Counted from the first letter of the stretch, positions 43,167 to 52,826 are shown. The stretch: DNA of 64,000 nucleotides from VRUE01 sp963718775 (GCA_963718775.1 OY970377.1:2728001-2792000); one strand, 5' to 3'. Notes: a model not told the origin generated them from the sequence alone. Numbers and translations: made by a program.

Positions 43167-44229
43167 CGGAGGGCTTGAGCGGATCGAGGAGATCAGGGTC
43201 GAGGCCGCCGCCGCGATTGAGGCCGCGCCCGGTACCGCCGAGCTGGAGGAGCTGCGGGTCGGCTACCTCGGCCGCAAGGCCGAGCTGACCACGATCCTGC
43301 GCGGCATCGCCGAGCTGCCCGCCGAGGAACGGGGCAAGGTCGGCGGCGGCGCCAACAAGGCTCGCAAGGAGCTCGAAGCCCTGCTCGAGGCGCGTGCGCA
43401 AGTGCTCGACGCCGGCGAGTTGGAGTCCCAACTGGCCACGGACAGCGTCGACGTGACCCTGCCCGGCGCCCCGGCGCGGCCGGTCGGCCACACCCACCTG
43501 ATCACCCGCACCACGCGGCAGATCGAGGACGTCATGGTCGGCCTCGGCTACCGGGTGATGGAGGGCCCCGAGGTCGAGCACGACTACTACAACTTCACCG
43601 CGCTCAACCACCCGCCCGGCCACCCGGCGCGGATGCTGCAGGACACCTTCTACGTCCAGTCGGACCCGGAGATCCTGCTGCGCACCCACACCTCGCCGGT
43701 GCAGATCCGCAGCATGGAGTCCCAGCCGCCGCCGATCTTCATGATCGCCCCCGGCAAGGTCTACCGGCGCGACTCCGACGCCACCCACAGCCCGATGTTC
43801 CACCAGGTCGAGGGCCTGGCGATCGGCGAGGGGATCACGCTTGCCGACCTGCAGGGGACGCTCGAAGAGATGCTGCGGGCGATCTTCGGCGGCAACCGCG
43901 AGGCGCGGATGCGGCCGCACTTCTTCCCCTTCACCGAGCCCAGCGTCGAGTTCGACGTCTCCTGTTTCCAGTGCGAGGGCACGGGCGTGCTGGCCGACGG
44001 CGCCCGCTGCAACCTCTGCAAGGGGATTGGCTGGATCGAGGTCGGCGGCGCCGGCATGGTCGACCCCAACGTGCTCGGCTTCGTCGAGTCCAACGGCTAT
44101 GACCCCGAGCGGGTGCAGGGCTTCGCCTTCGGCATGGGGGTCGAGCGGATCGCGATGCTGCGCCACGGCGTCCCCGACCTGCGGCGCTTCTTCGACAACG
44201 ACGTGCGCGTGCTGGGGCAGTTCTCGTGA
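43156..44229 (+). CDS. pheS: Phenylalanyl-tRNA synthetase alpha subunit
   Basis: Catalytic class II subunit of the (alpha-beta)2 enzyme. N-terminal coiled coil (ERIEEIRVEAAAAIEAAPGT), then motif 1 GHTHLITRTTRQIEDVMVGL, motif 2 KVYRRDSDATHSPMFHQVEG and motif 3 GFAFGMGVERIAMLRHGVPD. A Cys cluster CFQCEGTGVLADGARCNLCK gives an extra zinc knuckle seen in some bacterial PheS. 357 residues. ATG 43156 overlaps the end of the spoU gene. Confidence 0.96.
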   Translation: MATDGGLERIEEIRVEAAAAIEAAPGTAELEELRVGYLGRKAELTTILRGIAELPAEERGKVGGGANKARKELEALLEARAQVLDAGELESQLATDSVDVTLPGAPARPVGHTHLITRTTRQIEDVMVGLGYRVMEGPEVEHDYYNFTALNHPPGHPARMLQDTFYVQSDPEILLRTHTSPVQIRSMESQPPPIFMIAPGKVYRRDSDATHSPMFHQVEGLAIGEGITLADLQGTLEEMLRAIFGGNREARMRPHFFPFTEPSVEFDVSCFQCEGTGVLADGARCNLCKGIGWIEVGGAGMVDPNVLGFVESNGYDPERVQGFAFGMGVERIAMLRHGVPDLRRFFDNDVRVLGQFS

Positions 44230-46718
44230 GGGTGCCTTACTCGTGGCTGCGCGAGTACTGCGACCCGGGGGTCGAGCCCGCCGAGCTGGCCGAGCGGCTG
44301 GCGATGACCGGCACCGAGGTCGAGCGGGTCGGCGTCGTCGGCCCGCCCTCGGCTGACGGCTTCGTCGTCGGCAGGGTGCTGAGCGCCGAGCCGCACCCAA
44401 ACGCCGACCGGTTGCGCGTCTGCGCGGTCGACACCGGCGACGGCGAGCGGACGATCGTCTGCGGTGCTCCCAACGTCGCGGCGGGCCAGACCGTGCCGGT
44501 GGCGCTGCCGGGAGCGACGCTTCCCGGCGGCCACAAGATCGGCAAGGCGAAGCTGCGCGGGGTCGAGTCGGCCGGGATGATCTGCGCCTCCTCCGAGCTC
44601 GAGCTCGGCGAGGGCCCGCCGGGGATCCTCGTGCTCGCGGACGACGGCCTCGTCCCCGGCACGCCGCTGGCCGAGGTGCTGCCGATCGCCGAGCCGGTCC
44701 TGGAGCTGGAGGTGACGCCGAACCGGGTCGACTGCTTCGGCGTCTACGGCGTCGCCCGCGAGGTGCACGCGATCAGCGCCGCGCCGCTCGCCGCTGCGCC
44801 CTGGGCCGAGGATGCCGCCGCCGAGGGCGGGGGAGACGTGAGCGACTACGCCTCGGTCGCGGTCGAGGTACCGGACCTCTGTCCGCGCTTCACCGCCCGT
44901 GTCTTCACCGACGTGACGATCGGCCCCTCGCCAGCATGGCTGCAGGCACGGCTGGCGGCCGCCGGCCAGCGGCCGATCAACAACGTCGTCGACATCACCA
45001 ACTACGTGATGCTGCTGACTGCGCAGCCGTTGCACGCCTTCGACCTCGACAAGGTTCCCGACGGCGCGCTGACGGTCCGCGCCGCCGGCGACGGCGAGAA
45101 GATGACGACCCTCGACGACGTCGAGCGCAGCTTCGATGCCGAGACCGTGCTGGTCTGCGATCGCAACGGGCCCTCCGGCATCGCCGGGATCATGGGCGGC
45201 CAGGTCTCCGAGGTCTCCGCGGGGACGACCAGCGTCCTGCTCGAGGTCGCCAACTGGAACGGCACCAACATCCTGCGCACCTCGCGCCTGCTCGGCCTGC
45301 GCTCCGAGGCTTCCTCGCGCTTCGAGAAGCAGCTTCATCCCGAGCTCTGCATGCGGGCGCAGCGGATCGCCTCGCGGCTGATCGTCGAGCTCTGCGGCGC
45401 CAAGCTGGCGCCGGGGACGATCGACGTTGCTGCCGAGATTGCGGAGCCGCGGCGGATCGTCCTGCGCGGCGAGCGGGTCGAGGGCCTGCTCGGCATGCCG
45501 ATCGCGCAGTCCGACCAGGTCGCCTACCTGGAGCGGCTCGGCTTCGGGGTCGAGGTCGCCGGAGATGACCTCGAAGTCACCGTCCCGCCCGATCGCCACT
45601 ACGACGTCACCCGCGAGGTCGACCTGATCGAGGAGGTCGGTCGCGTCCACGGTCTCGACGAGCACCTGCCCAGCACCCTGCCGGCGGTCGCCGGCCGGGT
45701 CGGCGGCCTCAGCCGCGAGCAGCGCCTGCGCCGTCGCGCCGAGGACACGATGCGGGACCTCGGCTTCGACGAGGTAGTCGGCTGGAGCTTCACCGACCCC
45801 GGTGAGGTCGGTCGTCTGCGGATTGCGGCCGGCGATCCGCGCGCGAATCCCATCGTGCTCTCCAACCCACTCTCCGAGGACCAGTCCGTAATGCGCACGA
45901 CCCTGCTCGGTTCACTGCTAGATGTCGCCCAGCTCAACCTCGCCCGCGGCGCCGACGCCGTGGCGCTGTACGAGTCCGCCCGCGCCTACCTAACAACCCC
46001 GCCGACGGGCCTAAATCCGGAACCTGGTTCCGGATTTAGGCCCGTCGGCCCCCTAGGCGGGGAGTTTTTCGGGGAGAGGATGGCGCCACATCGCGAGCCG
46101 CACCGGGTTGGTGCGCTCGCGGTCGGGCCGCTGGTTGCCAAATCCTGGCGCGGTGGGGGGGAGCCGGTGGACTTCTTCGTCCTCAAGGGGGTGCTGGAAG
46201 GGCTTGCCGGGCAGCTTGGCGCTGAGCTTTCCTTCGCGCATGGCGAGGAGCCGTTCCTGCACCCGGGTCGCTCGGCGAGGGTGAGTTCTGCCGGCGAGAC
46301 GGCGGGCTGGATTGGCGAGCTGCACCCGCTGGTCTGCCGGGAGTGGGACCTCGAGGCGGCTGTCGCCTTCGAGCTCGATTTGGCCGCCTTGATCGCCGCT
46401 GCCTCGGCGGGAGAGGAGACCTTCGAGGATGTGACCAGCTTCCCCGCGGTCACCCAGGACATCGCAGTCGTCGTGTCCGCCGAGACCAGCTCGGACGAGG
46501 TGCAAAGCGCTGTGCTTGCCGGTGGCGCTGAGCTGCTGCGGACAGCCGAGGTCTTTGACCTCTACGAGGGCGAGCAGCTTGGCGAGGGTAAGAAGAGCCT
46601 CGCCCTGCGACTCGAGTTCCGTGCCGCCGACCGCACCCTCACCGACGAGGAGGTCAGCGCCCAGCGGGCGACGATCGAAGCCGAGCTGGCGAAGATCGGG
46701 GGGTCTCTGCGTGAGTGA
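44226..46718 (+). CDS. pheT: Phenylalanyl-tRNA synthetase beta subunit
   Basis: Editing and tRNA-binding subunit, 830 residues. N-terminal tRNA-binding EMAP-like domain (SAEPHPNADRLRVCAVDTGD), B1 core (LELEVTPNRVDCFGVYGVAR), B3/B4 editing region (RPINNVVDITNYVMLLTAQP), B5 domain, and a C-terminal ferredoxin-like anticodon domain (TSFPAVTQDIAVVVSAETSS). A 47-bp palindrome (46002-46048) lies in frame, encoding PTGLNPEPGSGFRPVG between YESARAYLTTP and LGGEFFGERMAPH. GTG 44226 overlaps the pheS stop. DNA after the palindrome is G/T-rich for ~350 bases. Confidence 0.95.
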   Translation: MRVPYSWLREYCDPGVEPAELAERLAMTGTEVERVGVVGPPSADGFVVGRVLSAEPHPNADRLRVCAVDTGDGERTIVCGAPNVAAGQTVPVALPGATLPGGHKIGKAKLRGVESAGMICASSELELGEGPPGILVLADDGLVPGTPLAEVLPIAEPVLELEVTPNRVDCFGVYGVAREVHAISAAPLAAAPWAEDAAAEGGGDVSDYASVAVEVPDLCPRFTARVFTDVTIGPSPAWLQARLAAAGQRPINNVVDITNYVMLLTAQPLHAFDLDKVPDGALTVRAAGDGEKMTTLDDVERSFDAETVLVCDRNGPSGIAGIMGGQVSEVSAGTTSVLLEVANWNGTNILRTSRLLGLRSEASSRFEKQLHPELCMRAQRIASRLIVELCGAKLAPGTIDVAAEIAEPRRIVLRGERVEGLLGMPIAQSDQVAYLERLGFGVEVAGDDLEVTVPPDRHYDVTREVDLIEEVGRVHGLDEHLPSTLPAVAGRVGGLSREQRLRRRAEDTMRDLGFDEVVGWSFTDPGEVGRLRIAAGDPRANPIVLSNPLSEDQSVMRTTLLGSLLDVAQLNLARGADAVALYESARAYLTTPPTGLNPEPGSGFRPVGPLGGEFFGERMAPHREPHRVGALAVGPLVAKSWRGGGEPVDFFVLKGVLEGLAGQLGAELSFAHGEEPFLHPGRSARVSSAGETAGWIGELHPLVCREWDLEAAVAFELDLAALIAAASAGEETFEDVTSFPAVTQDIAVVVSAETSSDEVQSAVLAGGAELLRTAEVFDLYEGEQLGEGKKSLALRLEFRAADRTLTDEEVSAQRATIEAELAKIGGSLRE
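46002..46048. repeat. Near-perfect palindrome, family D copy 2, in frame inside pheT
   Basis: Two perfect 23-base arms separated by one base (left begins CCGACGGGCCTAAATCCGG). The first 14 bases equal the arm of the folC element at 12269. It adds 15-16 codons to a variable stretch of PheT. Such a perfect snap-back in an essential gene is hard to explain by protein selection and fits a mobile palindromic element. Confidence 0.8.
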
Positions 46719-47743
46719 CCTGAAAGCACAGCCGCTTCACGGCAAACCCGCCGCCCGAGTGCTGGTCGCCGGCGCCTCCGGCTTCACCGGCGCGCTCGCC
46801 GCCCAGATCGTCTGGCGTCACCCGAAGCTGGAGCTGGTCGCGGTCACTTCGCGCAGCGATGCCGGCAAGCGGCTTGACAGCCTCTACCCGCGCTACCGGG
46901 TGCCGCTCGAGCTGACCGAGCTCGACCTCGATGAGATCGAGGAGGTCGACGCGGCGATCGTCGCCTATCCGCATGGCGCCTCGGCCCCCGCGGTGGCGGC
47001 GCTGCGCGGTCTCGGCGCGCTCGTCGTCGACCTCTCCGCCGACTTCCGCCTCCGCGATCTCGCCACCTACGAGCGCTGGTACGGCGAGCACGGCGCTCCC
47101 GAGCTGCTCGACGGCGCGGTCTACGGCCTCACCGAGATGTATCGCGAGCAGCTGCGCGAGGCCGAGTTGGTGGCGACCCCTGGCTGCTACCCGACTGCCA
47201 GCGTGCTCGCCCTCGCGCCGCTAGCCGAAGAGGGCCTGCTCGCCGACGTCGTCATCGACGCCAAGCAGGGTGTCTCCGGCGCCGGTCGCGGCGGCGGCGA
47301 CGCGATGCACTACGTCTCGATGGACGAGAACGCCTTCGCCTACAAGACCGAGGGCCATAGACACCGGCCCGAGATCGAACAGGAGCTGGCGGCGCTGGGC
47401 AGCCCGGCCCCGGTCACCTTCGTCCCGCACCTGCTGCCGCTCGACCAAGGCGAGCTGACCAGCTGCTACGCGCAGACCAGCGAGCCGATCTCGAAGGACG
47501 AGGTGCAGGCGCTCTACCGGCAGCGCTATGTGGACGAGCCCTTCGTCCACGTCGTCGACGGCCCACCGGGACTGCGCGACGTGCGCGACACCAACCACTG
47601 CCACGTCTACGTCACCGTCGAGGAGCGTGGCCGCGTCCTCGCCTTCTCGGCGATCGACAACCTCTGGAAGGGCGCCTCCGGCCAGGGCGTGCAGAACCTC
47701 AACCTGATGCTCGGCCTAGATGAGACCGAAGGTCCTGCTGTGA
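46711..47743 (+). CDS. argC: N-acetyl-gamma-glutamyl-phosphate reductase
   Basis: Third step of arginine synthesis. NADP loop VLVAGASGFTGALAAQIVWR, catalytic Cys in ATPGCYPTASVLALAPLAEE, and IDAKQGVSGAGRGGGDAMHY, HVYVTVEERGRVLAFSAIDN. As written the frame has no stop before argJ and reads through GLDETEGPAVSGGF. A single inserted C near 47733 would restore ...DETEGLL and TGA 47741-47743 overlapping the GTG start of argJ, the GTGA layout used elsewhere here. I therefore annotate two genes. GTG 46711 overlaps the pheT stop. Confidence 0.9.
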
Positions 47744-48897
47744 GCGGCGGATTCTTCAAGTCGCGCTGGGTCGAGTCACCCGCTGGGGTCGAGGAGCTCG
47801 ATCCTGCCCAGCTGGCGCCGGGCTTCCGCGCCGGCGGCGCCCACTGCGGGCTCAAGGGCGGCGGCAAGACCGACATCGGGCTGATCGTCTGCGACGCGGA
47901 GGATGTCTCCTCGGCGGTCCTGCTCACCCGCAACGCCTCGGCCGCCGCACCGGTTCGTGTCATCCGCAAGCGCTGCGAGCAGGGCGCGATTCGTGCCGCC
48001 GTCGTCAACGCCGGCAACGCCAACGCCGAGACCGGCGAGCAGGGCTACGCCGACGCGGTGGCGATGTGTGACGAGGCCGCCGCGCAGCTGGGGCTGCGGC
48101 CGGAGACCGTCGCCGTCGCCGAGACCGGCGTGATCGGCGTGCCCTTGCCGATCGAGGCGGTCCTGACCGGGATCGGCGAGGCGGCGAGCGGGCTCGCCAC
48201 GGACGGAGGCACGACCTTCTCCGACGCGATCCTCACCACCGATCGCTGGCCGAAGCGCTGCACCGTTCGCGCCGGCGGCGTGACCCTTTCCGCCCAGGCC
48301 AAGGGCGGCGGCATGATCCAGCCGAACATGGCGACGATGCTTTGCTTCGTGCAGACGGATGCCGTGGTCGACGATCCAGACGCCGCCCTGCGCGCCGCCT
48401 GCGACGCCTCCTTCGAGCGGATCACCGTCGACGGCCAGATGAGCACCAACGACACCGTGCTCCTGCAGGCGACCGGCGCCGCTGGCGCGCCCCTGCCGGA
48501 CGGCCTGCTCGAGGCGGTGCTGCTGCAGCTGGCGATCGAGGTCGTCGCCGACGGCGAGGGCTCCTCACGGGTTGGACGGGTGCAGGTCGAGGGTGCCGCC
48601 TCGCCCGACGAGGCCGAGCGGGTTGCCCGCGCGGTCGCCAACTCGCCCTTGGTCAAGACGGCGCTCTTCGGCCGCGATCCCAACTGGGGCCGGATCGCCC
48701 AGGCGGCCGGCATGGCGCTGGCCGGCGAGGACCTCGAGGAGATCGGCGCCGAGAACATCGACAACGCCGAGCTTGCGGAGGACCTCCCCGAGGCCGAGAT
48801 CGGCGTGCGGCTTGATCGCGGCGAGCATTCCGCGCACGTTTGGTTTTCCGATCTCGGCTACGAGTACGTGCGGATCAACGCCGAGTACACGACATGA
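47740..48897 (+). CDS. argJ: Glutamate N-acetyltransferase / amino-acid acetyltransferase
   Basis: Recycles the acetyl group from N-acetylornithine to glutamate. 385 residues: FFKSRWVESPAGVEELDPAQ, GGGKTDIGLIVCDAEDVSSA, VVNAGNANAETGEQGYADAV. The autocleavage Thr is in MIQPNMATMLCFVQTDAVV (A-T-M-L). The C-terminal NSPLVKTALFGRDPNWGRIA is conserved. GTG 47740 as start. Presence of ArgJ indicates the cyclic acetyl pathway. Confidence 0.95.
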   Translation: MSGGFFKSRWVESPAGVEELDPAQLAPGFRAGGAHCGLKGGGKTDIGLIVCDAEDVSSAVLLTRNASAAAPVRVIRKRCEQGAIRAAVVNAGNANAETGEQGYADAVAMCDEAAAQLGLRPETVAVAETGVIGVPLPIEAVLTGIGEAASGLATDGGTTFSDAILTTDRWPKRCTVRAGGVTLSAQAKGGGMIQPNMATMLCFVQTDAVVDDPDAALRAACDASFERITVDGQMSTNDTVLLQATGAAGAPLPDGLLEAVLLQLAIEVVADGEGSSRVGRVQVEGAASPDEAERVARAVANSPLVKTALFGRDPNWGRIAQAAGMALAGEDLEEIGAENIDNAELAEDLPEAEIGVRLDRGEHSAHVWFSDLGYEYVRINAEYTT

Positions 48898-48919
48898 ATC
48901 AATACGAGAGGGGGCAGCG

Positions 48920-49789
48920 ATGACCGAGCAGGCGCCGCAATCGCGGGCGGCCGGAGTCAGCGTCGAGACGCTGATGGAGGCGCTGCCCTACATACGCGAG
49001 TTCCACGGCCGCACCGTGGTGATCAAGTACGGCGGCGCGGCGATGCGCGACGAGGAGCTGCGCGAGGCTTTCGCCACCGACGTCGTCCTGCTCAAGTACG
49101 TCGGGCTCAATCCGATCGTCGTGCACGGTGGCGGCCCCGAGATCAGCGAGTACATGGACCGGCTCGGGATGGAGGTGCGCTTCCACGAGGGCCTGCGGGT
49201 CTCCGACGCGGAGACCGTCGAGGTGGCGAAGATGGTCCTGCTCGGCAAGCTCAACTCCGACATCGTCCAGCGCCTCAATCGCCACGGCCAGCCGGCGGTC
49301 GGCCTCTCCGGCAGCGACGGCTCGATGTTCGAGGTGACGCCGGTCGCCAATGCCGAGCAGGTCGGCTTCGTCGGCTCGATCGAGCGCGTCGACGTCGACG
49401 TCCTCAACCACATCGCCGTCGACTACATCCCGGTCGTCGCCTCCTCGGCGGCCGACCGCAGCGGCCAGTCCTACAACGTCAACGCCGACGAGGCGGCGGG
49501 CAAGGTCGCCGCTGCGCTCGGCGCCCACAAGGCGATCTTCCTCACCGACGTCGAGGGCTGGCGCGCCGATGCCGACGACGAGAACTCGCTGATCTCACGG
49601 GCGACGGTCGACGAGGTCGAGGAGCGGCTCGCCTCGATCGACGGCGGCATGCGCCCCAAGCTCGGCGCCTGCGTCGACGCGATCCGCGGCGGCGCCCAGT
49701 CGGCCCACATCATCGACGGCCGCAAGCCGCACTCGCTGCTGGTCGAGCTCTTCACCGACGCCGGCATCGGAACCATGGTGACGCCATGA
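48920..49789 (+). CDS. argB: Acetylglutamate kinase
   Basis: Second step of arginine synthesis. RTVVIKYGGAAMRDEELREA (Lys of the amino-acid kinase fold), NPIVVHGGGPEISEYMDRLG, YNVNADEAAGKVAAALGAHK, FLTDVEGWRADADDENSLIS. The N-terminal extension (VSVETLMEALPYIREFHGRT) is the helix typical of arginine-sensitive hexameric NAGK. 289 residues. ATG 48920 has a GA-rich stretch upstream (GAGAGGGGGCAGCG). Overlaps argD by four bases. Confidence 0.96.
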   Translation: MTEQAPQSRAAGVSVETLMEALPYIREFHGRTVVIKYGGAAMRDEELREAFATDVVLLKYVGLNPIVVHGGGPEISEYMDRLGMEVRFHEGLRVSDAETVEVAKMVLLGKLNSDIVQRLNRHGQPAVGLSGSDGSMFEVTPVANAEQVGFVGSIERVDVDVLNHIAVDYIPVVASSAADRSGQSYNVNADEAAGKVAAALGAHKAIFLTDVEGWRADADDENSLISRATVDEVEERLASIDGGMRPKLGACVDAIRGGAQSAHIIDGRKPHSLLVELFTDAGIGTMVTP

Positions 49790-50967
49790 ACCTGACCGAC
49801 CTGCAGGCGCTCGAGGAGCGCTACCTGATGCGGACCTACAAGCGGGCGCCGGTCGAGTTCGTGCGTGGCGAGGGCAGTCTGCTCTGGGATGCCGAGGGCC
49901 GCGAGTACCTCGACTTCCTCGCCGGCATCTCGGTCTGCTCGGTCGGCCACTGCAACCCCGAGGTCGTCGAGGCGGTGCGCGAGCAGGCCGGACGGTTGAT
50001 GCACACCTCCAACCTCTTCTACACCGAGCCGATGGTGCGTCTCGCAGAGCGGCTCTCCGAGTCGAGCCTGCGCGGCCGCGTCTTCTTCTCCAACTCCGGC
50101 ACCGAGGCCAACGAGTGCGCGATCAAGATCGCCCGCAAGCACGCTCACCGGCGTGGCGTCGAGGCGCCGGAGATCGTCAGCTTCGAGCGCGACTTCCACG
50201 GCCGCACCTACGGCGCCCTCTCGGCGACCCCGGCGCTCGCCAAGAATCCCGCCCTGGCGCCGATGCTGCCCGGCTTCCGTGCGGTGCCGCTCAACGACGC
50301 GGCGGCGCTGCGCGAGGCGGTGGGGGGGAGCACCGCGGCGGTCTTGATCGAGCCGATCCAGGGCGAGGCCGGCATCTACCCGGTCAGCGACGAGGTGCTG
50401 CTCGCCGCCCGCCAGGCCTGCGACGAGGTCGGCGCGCTGCTGATCCTCGACGAGATCCAGACCGGCGTCGGGCGCACCGGCTCGCTCTGGGCCTACGAGC
50501 AGACGCCCGTGCGGCCAGACGTGATGACCAGCGCCAAGGCGCTCGGCGGCGGTATGGCGATCGGCGCCTGCATCACCACCCCGGAGGCGGGGGAAGTGCT
50601 GGAGCCCGGCGACCACGGCTCGACCTTCGCCGCCGGCCCTGTGGCCAGCAGCGCCGCGCTTGCCGTGCTCGAGATCGTCGACGACCCGGCGCTGCTGCGC
50701 GGCGTGCGCGAGCTGGGCGCCCAGCTGCGCGAGGGGCTGCTCGCCCTCGACGGCGTGCGCGAGGTGCGCGGCCGCGGCCTGATGGTGGGTGTCGGCCTGG
50801 AGGATGGAATCGACGGCCCGGCGCTCGGCGCCAACCTGCTCGAGCGTGGCTTGATCGTCAACGTGCCGGAGCCGCAGACTCTGCGTCTGCTGCCGCCGCT
50901 GACCGTCGATGCGGACCAGATCGAGCGGGCGATCGCGCTGATCGGCGACGGGCTCGCGGCTCGCTGA
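49786..50967 (+). CDS. argD: Acetylornithine aminotransferase
   Basis: PLP-dependent class III aminotransferase, fourth step of arginine synthesis. VFFSNSGTEANECAIKIARK, ILDEIQTGVGRTGSLWAYEQ (Asp contacting PLP) and the PLP Lys in VMTSAKALGGGMAIGACITT. 393 residues, intact. The ATG overlaps the argB stop; its own stop overlaps the ABC1 kinase start. No argF follows, although argF commonly does. Confidence 0.96.
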   Translation: MNLTDLQALEERYLMRTYKRAPVEFVRGEGSLLWDAEGREYLDFLAGISVCSVGHCNPEVVEAVREQAGRLMHTSNLFYTEPMVRLAERLSESSLRGRVFFSNSGTEANECAIKIARKHAHRRGVEAPEIVSFERDFHGRTYGALSATPALAKNPALAPMLPGFRAVPLNDAAALREAVGGSTAAVLIEPIQGEAGIYPVSDEVLLAARQACDEVGALLILDEIQTGVGRTGSLWAYEQTPVRPDVMTSAKALGGGMAIGACITTPEAGEVLEPGDHGSTFAAGPVASSAALAVLEIVDDPALLRGVRELGAQLREGLLALDGVREVRGRGLMVGVGLEDGIDGPALGANLLERGLIVNVPEPQTLRLLPPLTVDADQIERAIALIGDGLAAR

Positions 50968-52373
50968 TGGCAGACGATCAGATCAAGAGCTCTCGGATGA
51001 GGCGAGCGGCGTCGATGGCCGGCGTTGCCGCCTCGGTGGCGGCGCGCAGCGCGACGGCGAAAGCGGTGTCGGGACGCTCCGAGACGGCGGCCGCCAACCA
51101 GCAGCTCAAGTCGGCGGAAGCCCTGGTCAAGGTCTTGGGCGGCATGCGCGGGGCGGCGATGAAGGTCGGCCAGACGCTCTCCGCGGTCGATGTCGGCATG
51201 GTCCCCGAGGAGGTTCGCCCGCGCTTCCAGGAGATCCTCGCCACCCTTCAGCAGGACGCCGAGCCGGTCAGCTTCAAGGCTCTCTCGAAGGTGATCACCG
51301 ATGACCTCGGCGGCCGCCTCTCCGACCATTTCGCCGACTTCGACGAGGAGCCCCTGGCGGCGGCCTCGATCGGCCAGGTCCACAGGGCGACGACGCGCGA
51401 CGGGCAGGACGTCGCCGTCAAGGTTCAGTACCCCGGCATCACCGAGGCGATCCAGGCCGACCTCAAGAACCTGCGCCTGGCGCTGCGGCTGCTCGACCTG
51501 ATCGCGCCCGGGATCAACACCGGGGCGATCGCCGACGAGATCCGCGAGCGGATCTCCGAGGAGCTCGACTACGAGCTTGAGGCAACCAACCAGCGCGCGA
51601 TGGCGCGGGCCTACCGCGACCACCCGTTCATCGTCGTGCCCGGCGTCGTCACCGAGCTCTGTCGCGAGCGGGTGATCGTCAGCGAGTTCATCGAGGGCGA
51701 GCGCTTCGCCGAGGCCAAGCTGCGCAGCCAGCTGGAGCGTGACCGACTCGGCGAGATCCTCGTCCGCTTCTACATCAGCGGGCCGATGCGCCACCGTCTG
51801 CTCAACGGCGACCCACATCCCGGCAACGCCCTCTTCCTCGCCGACGGCCGCGTTGCCTTCCTCGACTTCGGCTTCTTCAAGCGCCTCTCCGATGCCGAAG
51901 TCACCAGCCTGATCGGCTCGACCAGGGCGGTGCACGACGGCGACGCCGAGAAGCTGATGGAGGTGATGGTGGCGATGGGAGCGCTGGAGCCCAACCCGGC
52001 GCTCGCCCAGCCCTTCCTCGAGGCCTACGACGCGATCCTCGGCTGGACCTTCGTCGAGGAGGAGCTGCGGGTCGACGGCACCCGCACCGGCGAGATGATG
52101 CGCCGCTACAACCAGCTGCAGGGCCACGACGACTTTGCCTCGCTGACCCTGCCGGCCGAGCATCTCGTGATGATGCGCTCGGCGATGCTGCTGACCGGAT
52201 TGCTGGGCATGCTCGAAGCCTCGAACAACTGGTCGGAGATCACCCGCGAGTGGCTCTATGACGAGCCGGCGGTGACCGAGCTAGGCCTGCTCGAGGCGGA
52301 TTTCCTCGCTGGGGCCGGGCCGGCAGTTTCAGGCCCAAGCGGATCGACGCGCTCGGGCTCCGGCGCGCCTTAA
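50967..52373 (+). CDS. ABC1/UbiB-family atypical kinase
   Basis: 468 residues. Family hallmarks: the KxGQ motif in GGMRGAAMKVGQTLSAVDVG, the Ala-rich loop LAAASIGQVHRATT, the ATP-binding Lys region GQDVAVKVQYPGI, and the catalytic GDPHPGNALFLADGRVAFLD (DFG-like DFGFF). UbiB-type proteins affect isoprenoid or quinone lipid metabolism. Coupled to argD by a one-base TGATG overlap, probably only because of operon packing. Confidence 0.9.
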   Translation: MADDQIKSSRMRRAASMAGVAASVAARSATAKAVSGRSETAAANQQLKSAEALVKVLGGMRGAAMKVGQTLSAVDVGMVPEEVRPRFQEILATLQQDAEPVSFKALSKVITDDLGGRLSDHFADFDEEPLAAASIGQVHRATTRDGQDVAVKVQYPGITEAIQADLKNLRLALRLLDLIAPGINTGAIADEIRERISEELDYELEATNQRAMARAYRDHPFIVVPGVVTELCRERVIVSEFIEGERFAEAKLRSQLERDRLGEILVRFYISGPMRHRLLNGDPHPGNALFLADGRVAFLDFGFFKRLSDAEVTSLIGSTRAVHDGDAEKLMEVMVAMGALEPNPALAQPFLEAYDAILGWTFVEEELRVDGTRTGEMMRRYNQLQGHDDFASLTLPAEHLVMMRSAMLLTGLLGMLEASNNWSEITREWLYDEPAVTELGLLEADFLAGAGPAVSGPSGSTRSGSGAP

Positions 52374-52386
52374 GCTACGCGGCGAG

Positions 52387-52824
52387 ATGAGTCGTGGAAA
52401 GCGAACAGAAGAGCCGCGGGCGCTGACCAGCGGCACTGCCGAGCGCCTGGCGGCGATCGTCGAGGCAGCGGAGCAGGCTGCGGCGAAGGTGATCGACGAC
52501 GCCGAGGAGCAGGCTCGCCGCCAGCTTCTCGATGCCGGCGCCCGCGCCGACCGGATCGTCGCCGAACGACTGCGCGCCCTTGCCGACGAGCTCGACCCAC
52601 CGGTTGCGCCACGCCGCGAGCTTCACCTCAAGCCGGTCGAGCTTGCCGCGGAGCCTGACGGCGCGGCGCCGCGCTCCGGTTCAGCCGGCGCGCGCCTGCT
52701 CGCCACCCAGATGGCGGTTTCCGGCAGCAGTCGCGAGGAGATCGAAGACCGGCTGCGTAGCGGCTTCGAGATCGAGGACACCGCGGCGCTGCTCGACGCG
52801 ATACTCGGACCGGAGGAGGAGTAG
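52387..52824 (+). CDS. Hypothetical coiled-coil protein, 145 aa
   Basis: MSRGKRTEEPRALTSGTAER, then helical LAAIVEAAEQAAAKVIDDAE EQARRQLLDAGARADRIVAE with heptad character, a Pro-rich hinge, and a C-terminal segment ATQMAVSGSSREEIEDRLRS GFEIEDTAALLDAIL resembling a short helical hairpin domain. No family recognised; the DivIVA/FtsB-like first half suggests a structural adaptor. TAAGCT 52371-52376 lies ten bases before ATG 52387 and overlaps the previous stop. Confidence 0.6.
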   Translation: MSRGKRTEEPRALTSGTAERLAAIVEAAEQAAAKVIDDAEEQARRQLLDAGARADRIVAERLRALADELDPPVAPRRELHLKPVELAAEPDGAAPRSGSAGARLLATQMAVSGSSREEIEDRLRSGFEIEDTAALLDAILGPEEE

Positions 52825-52826
52825 CC

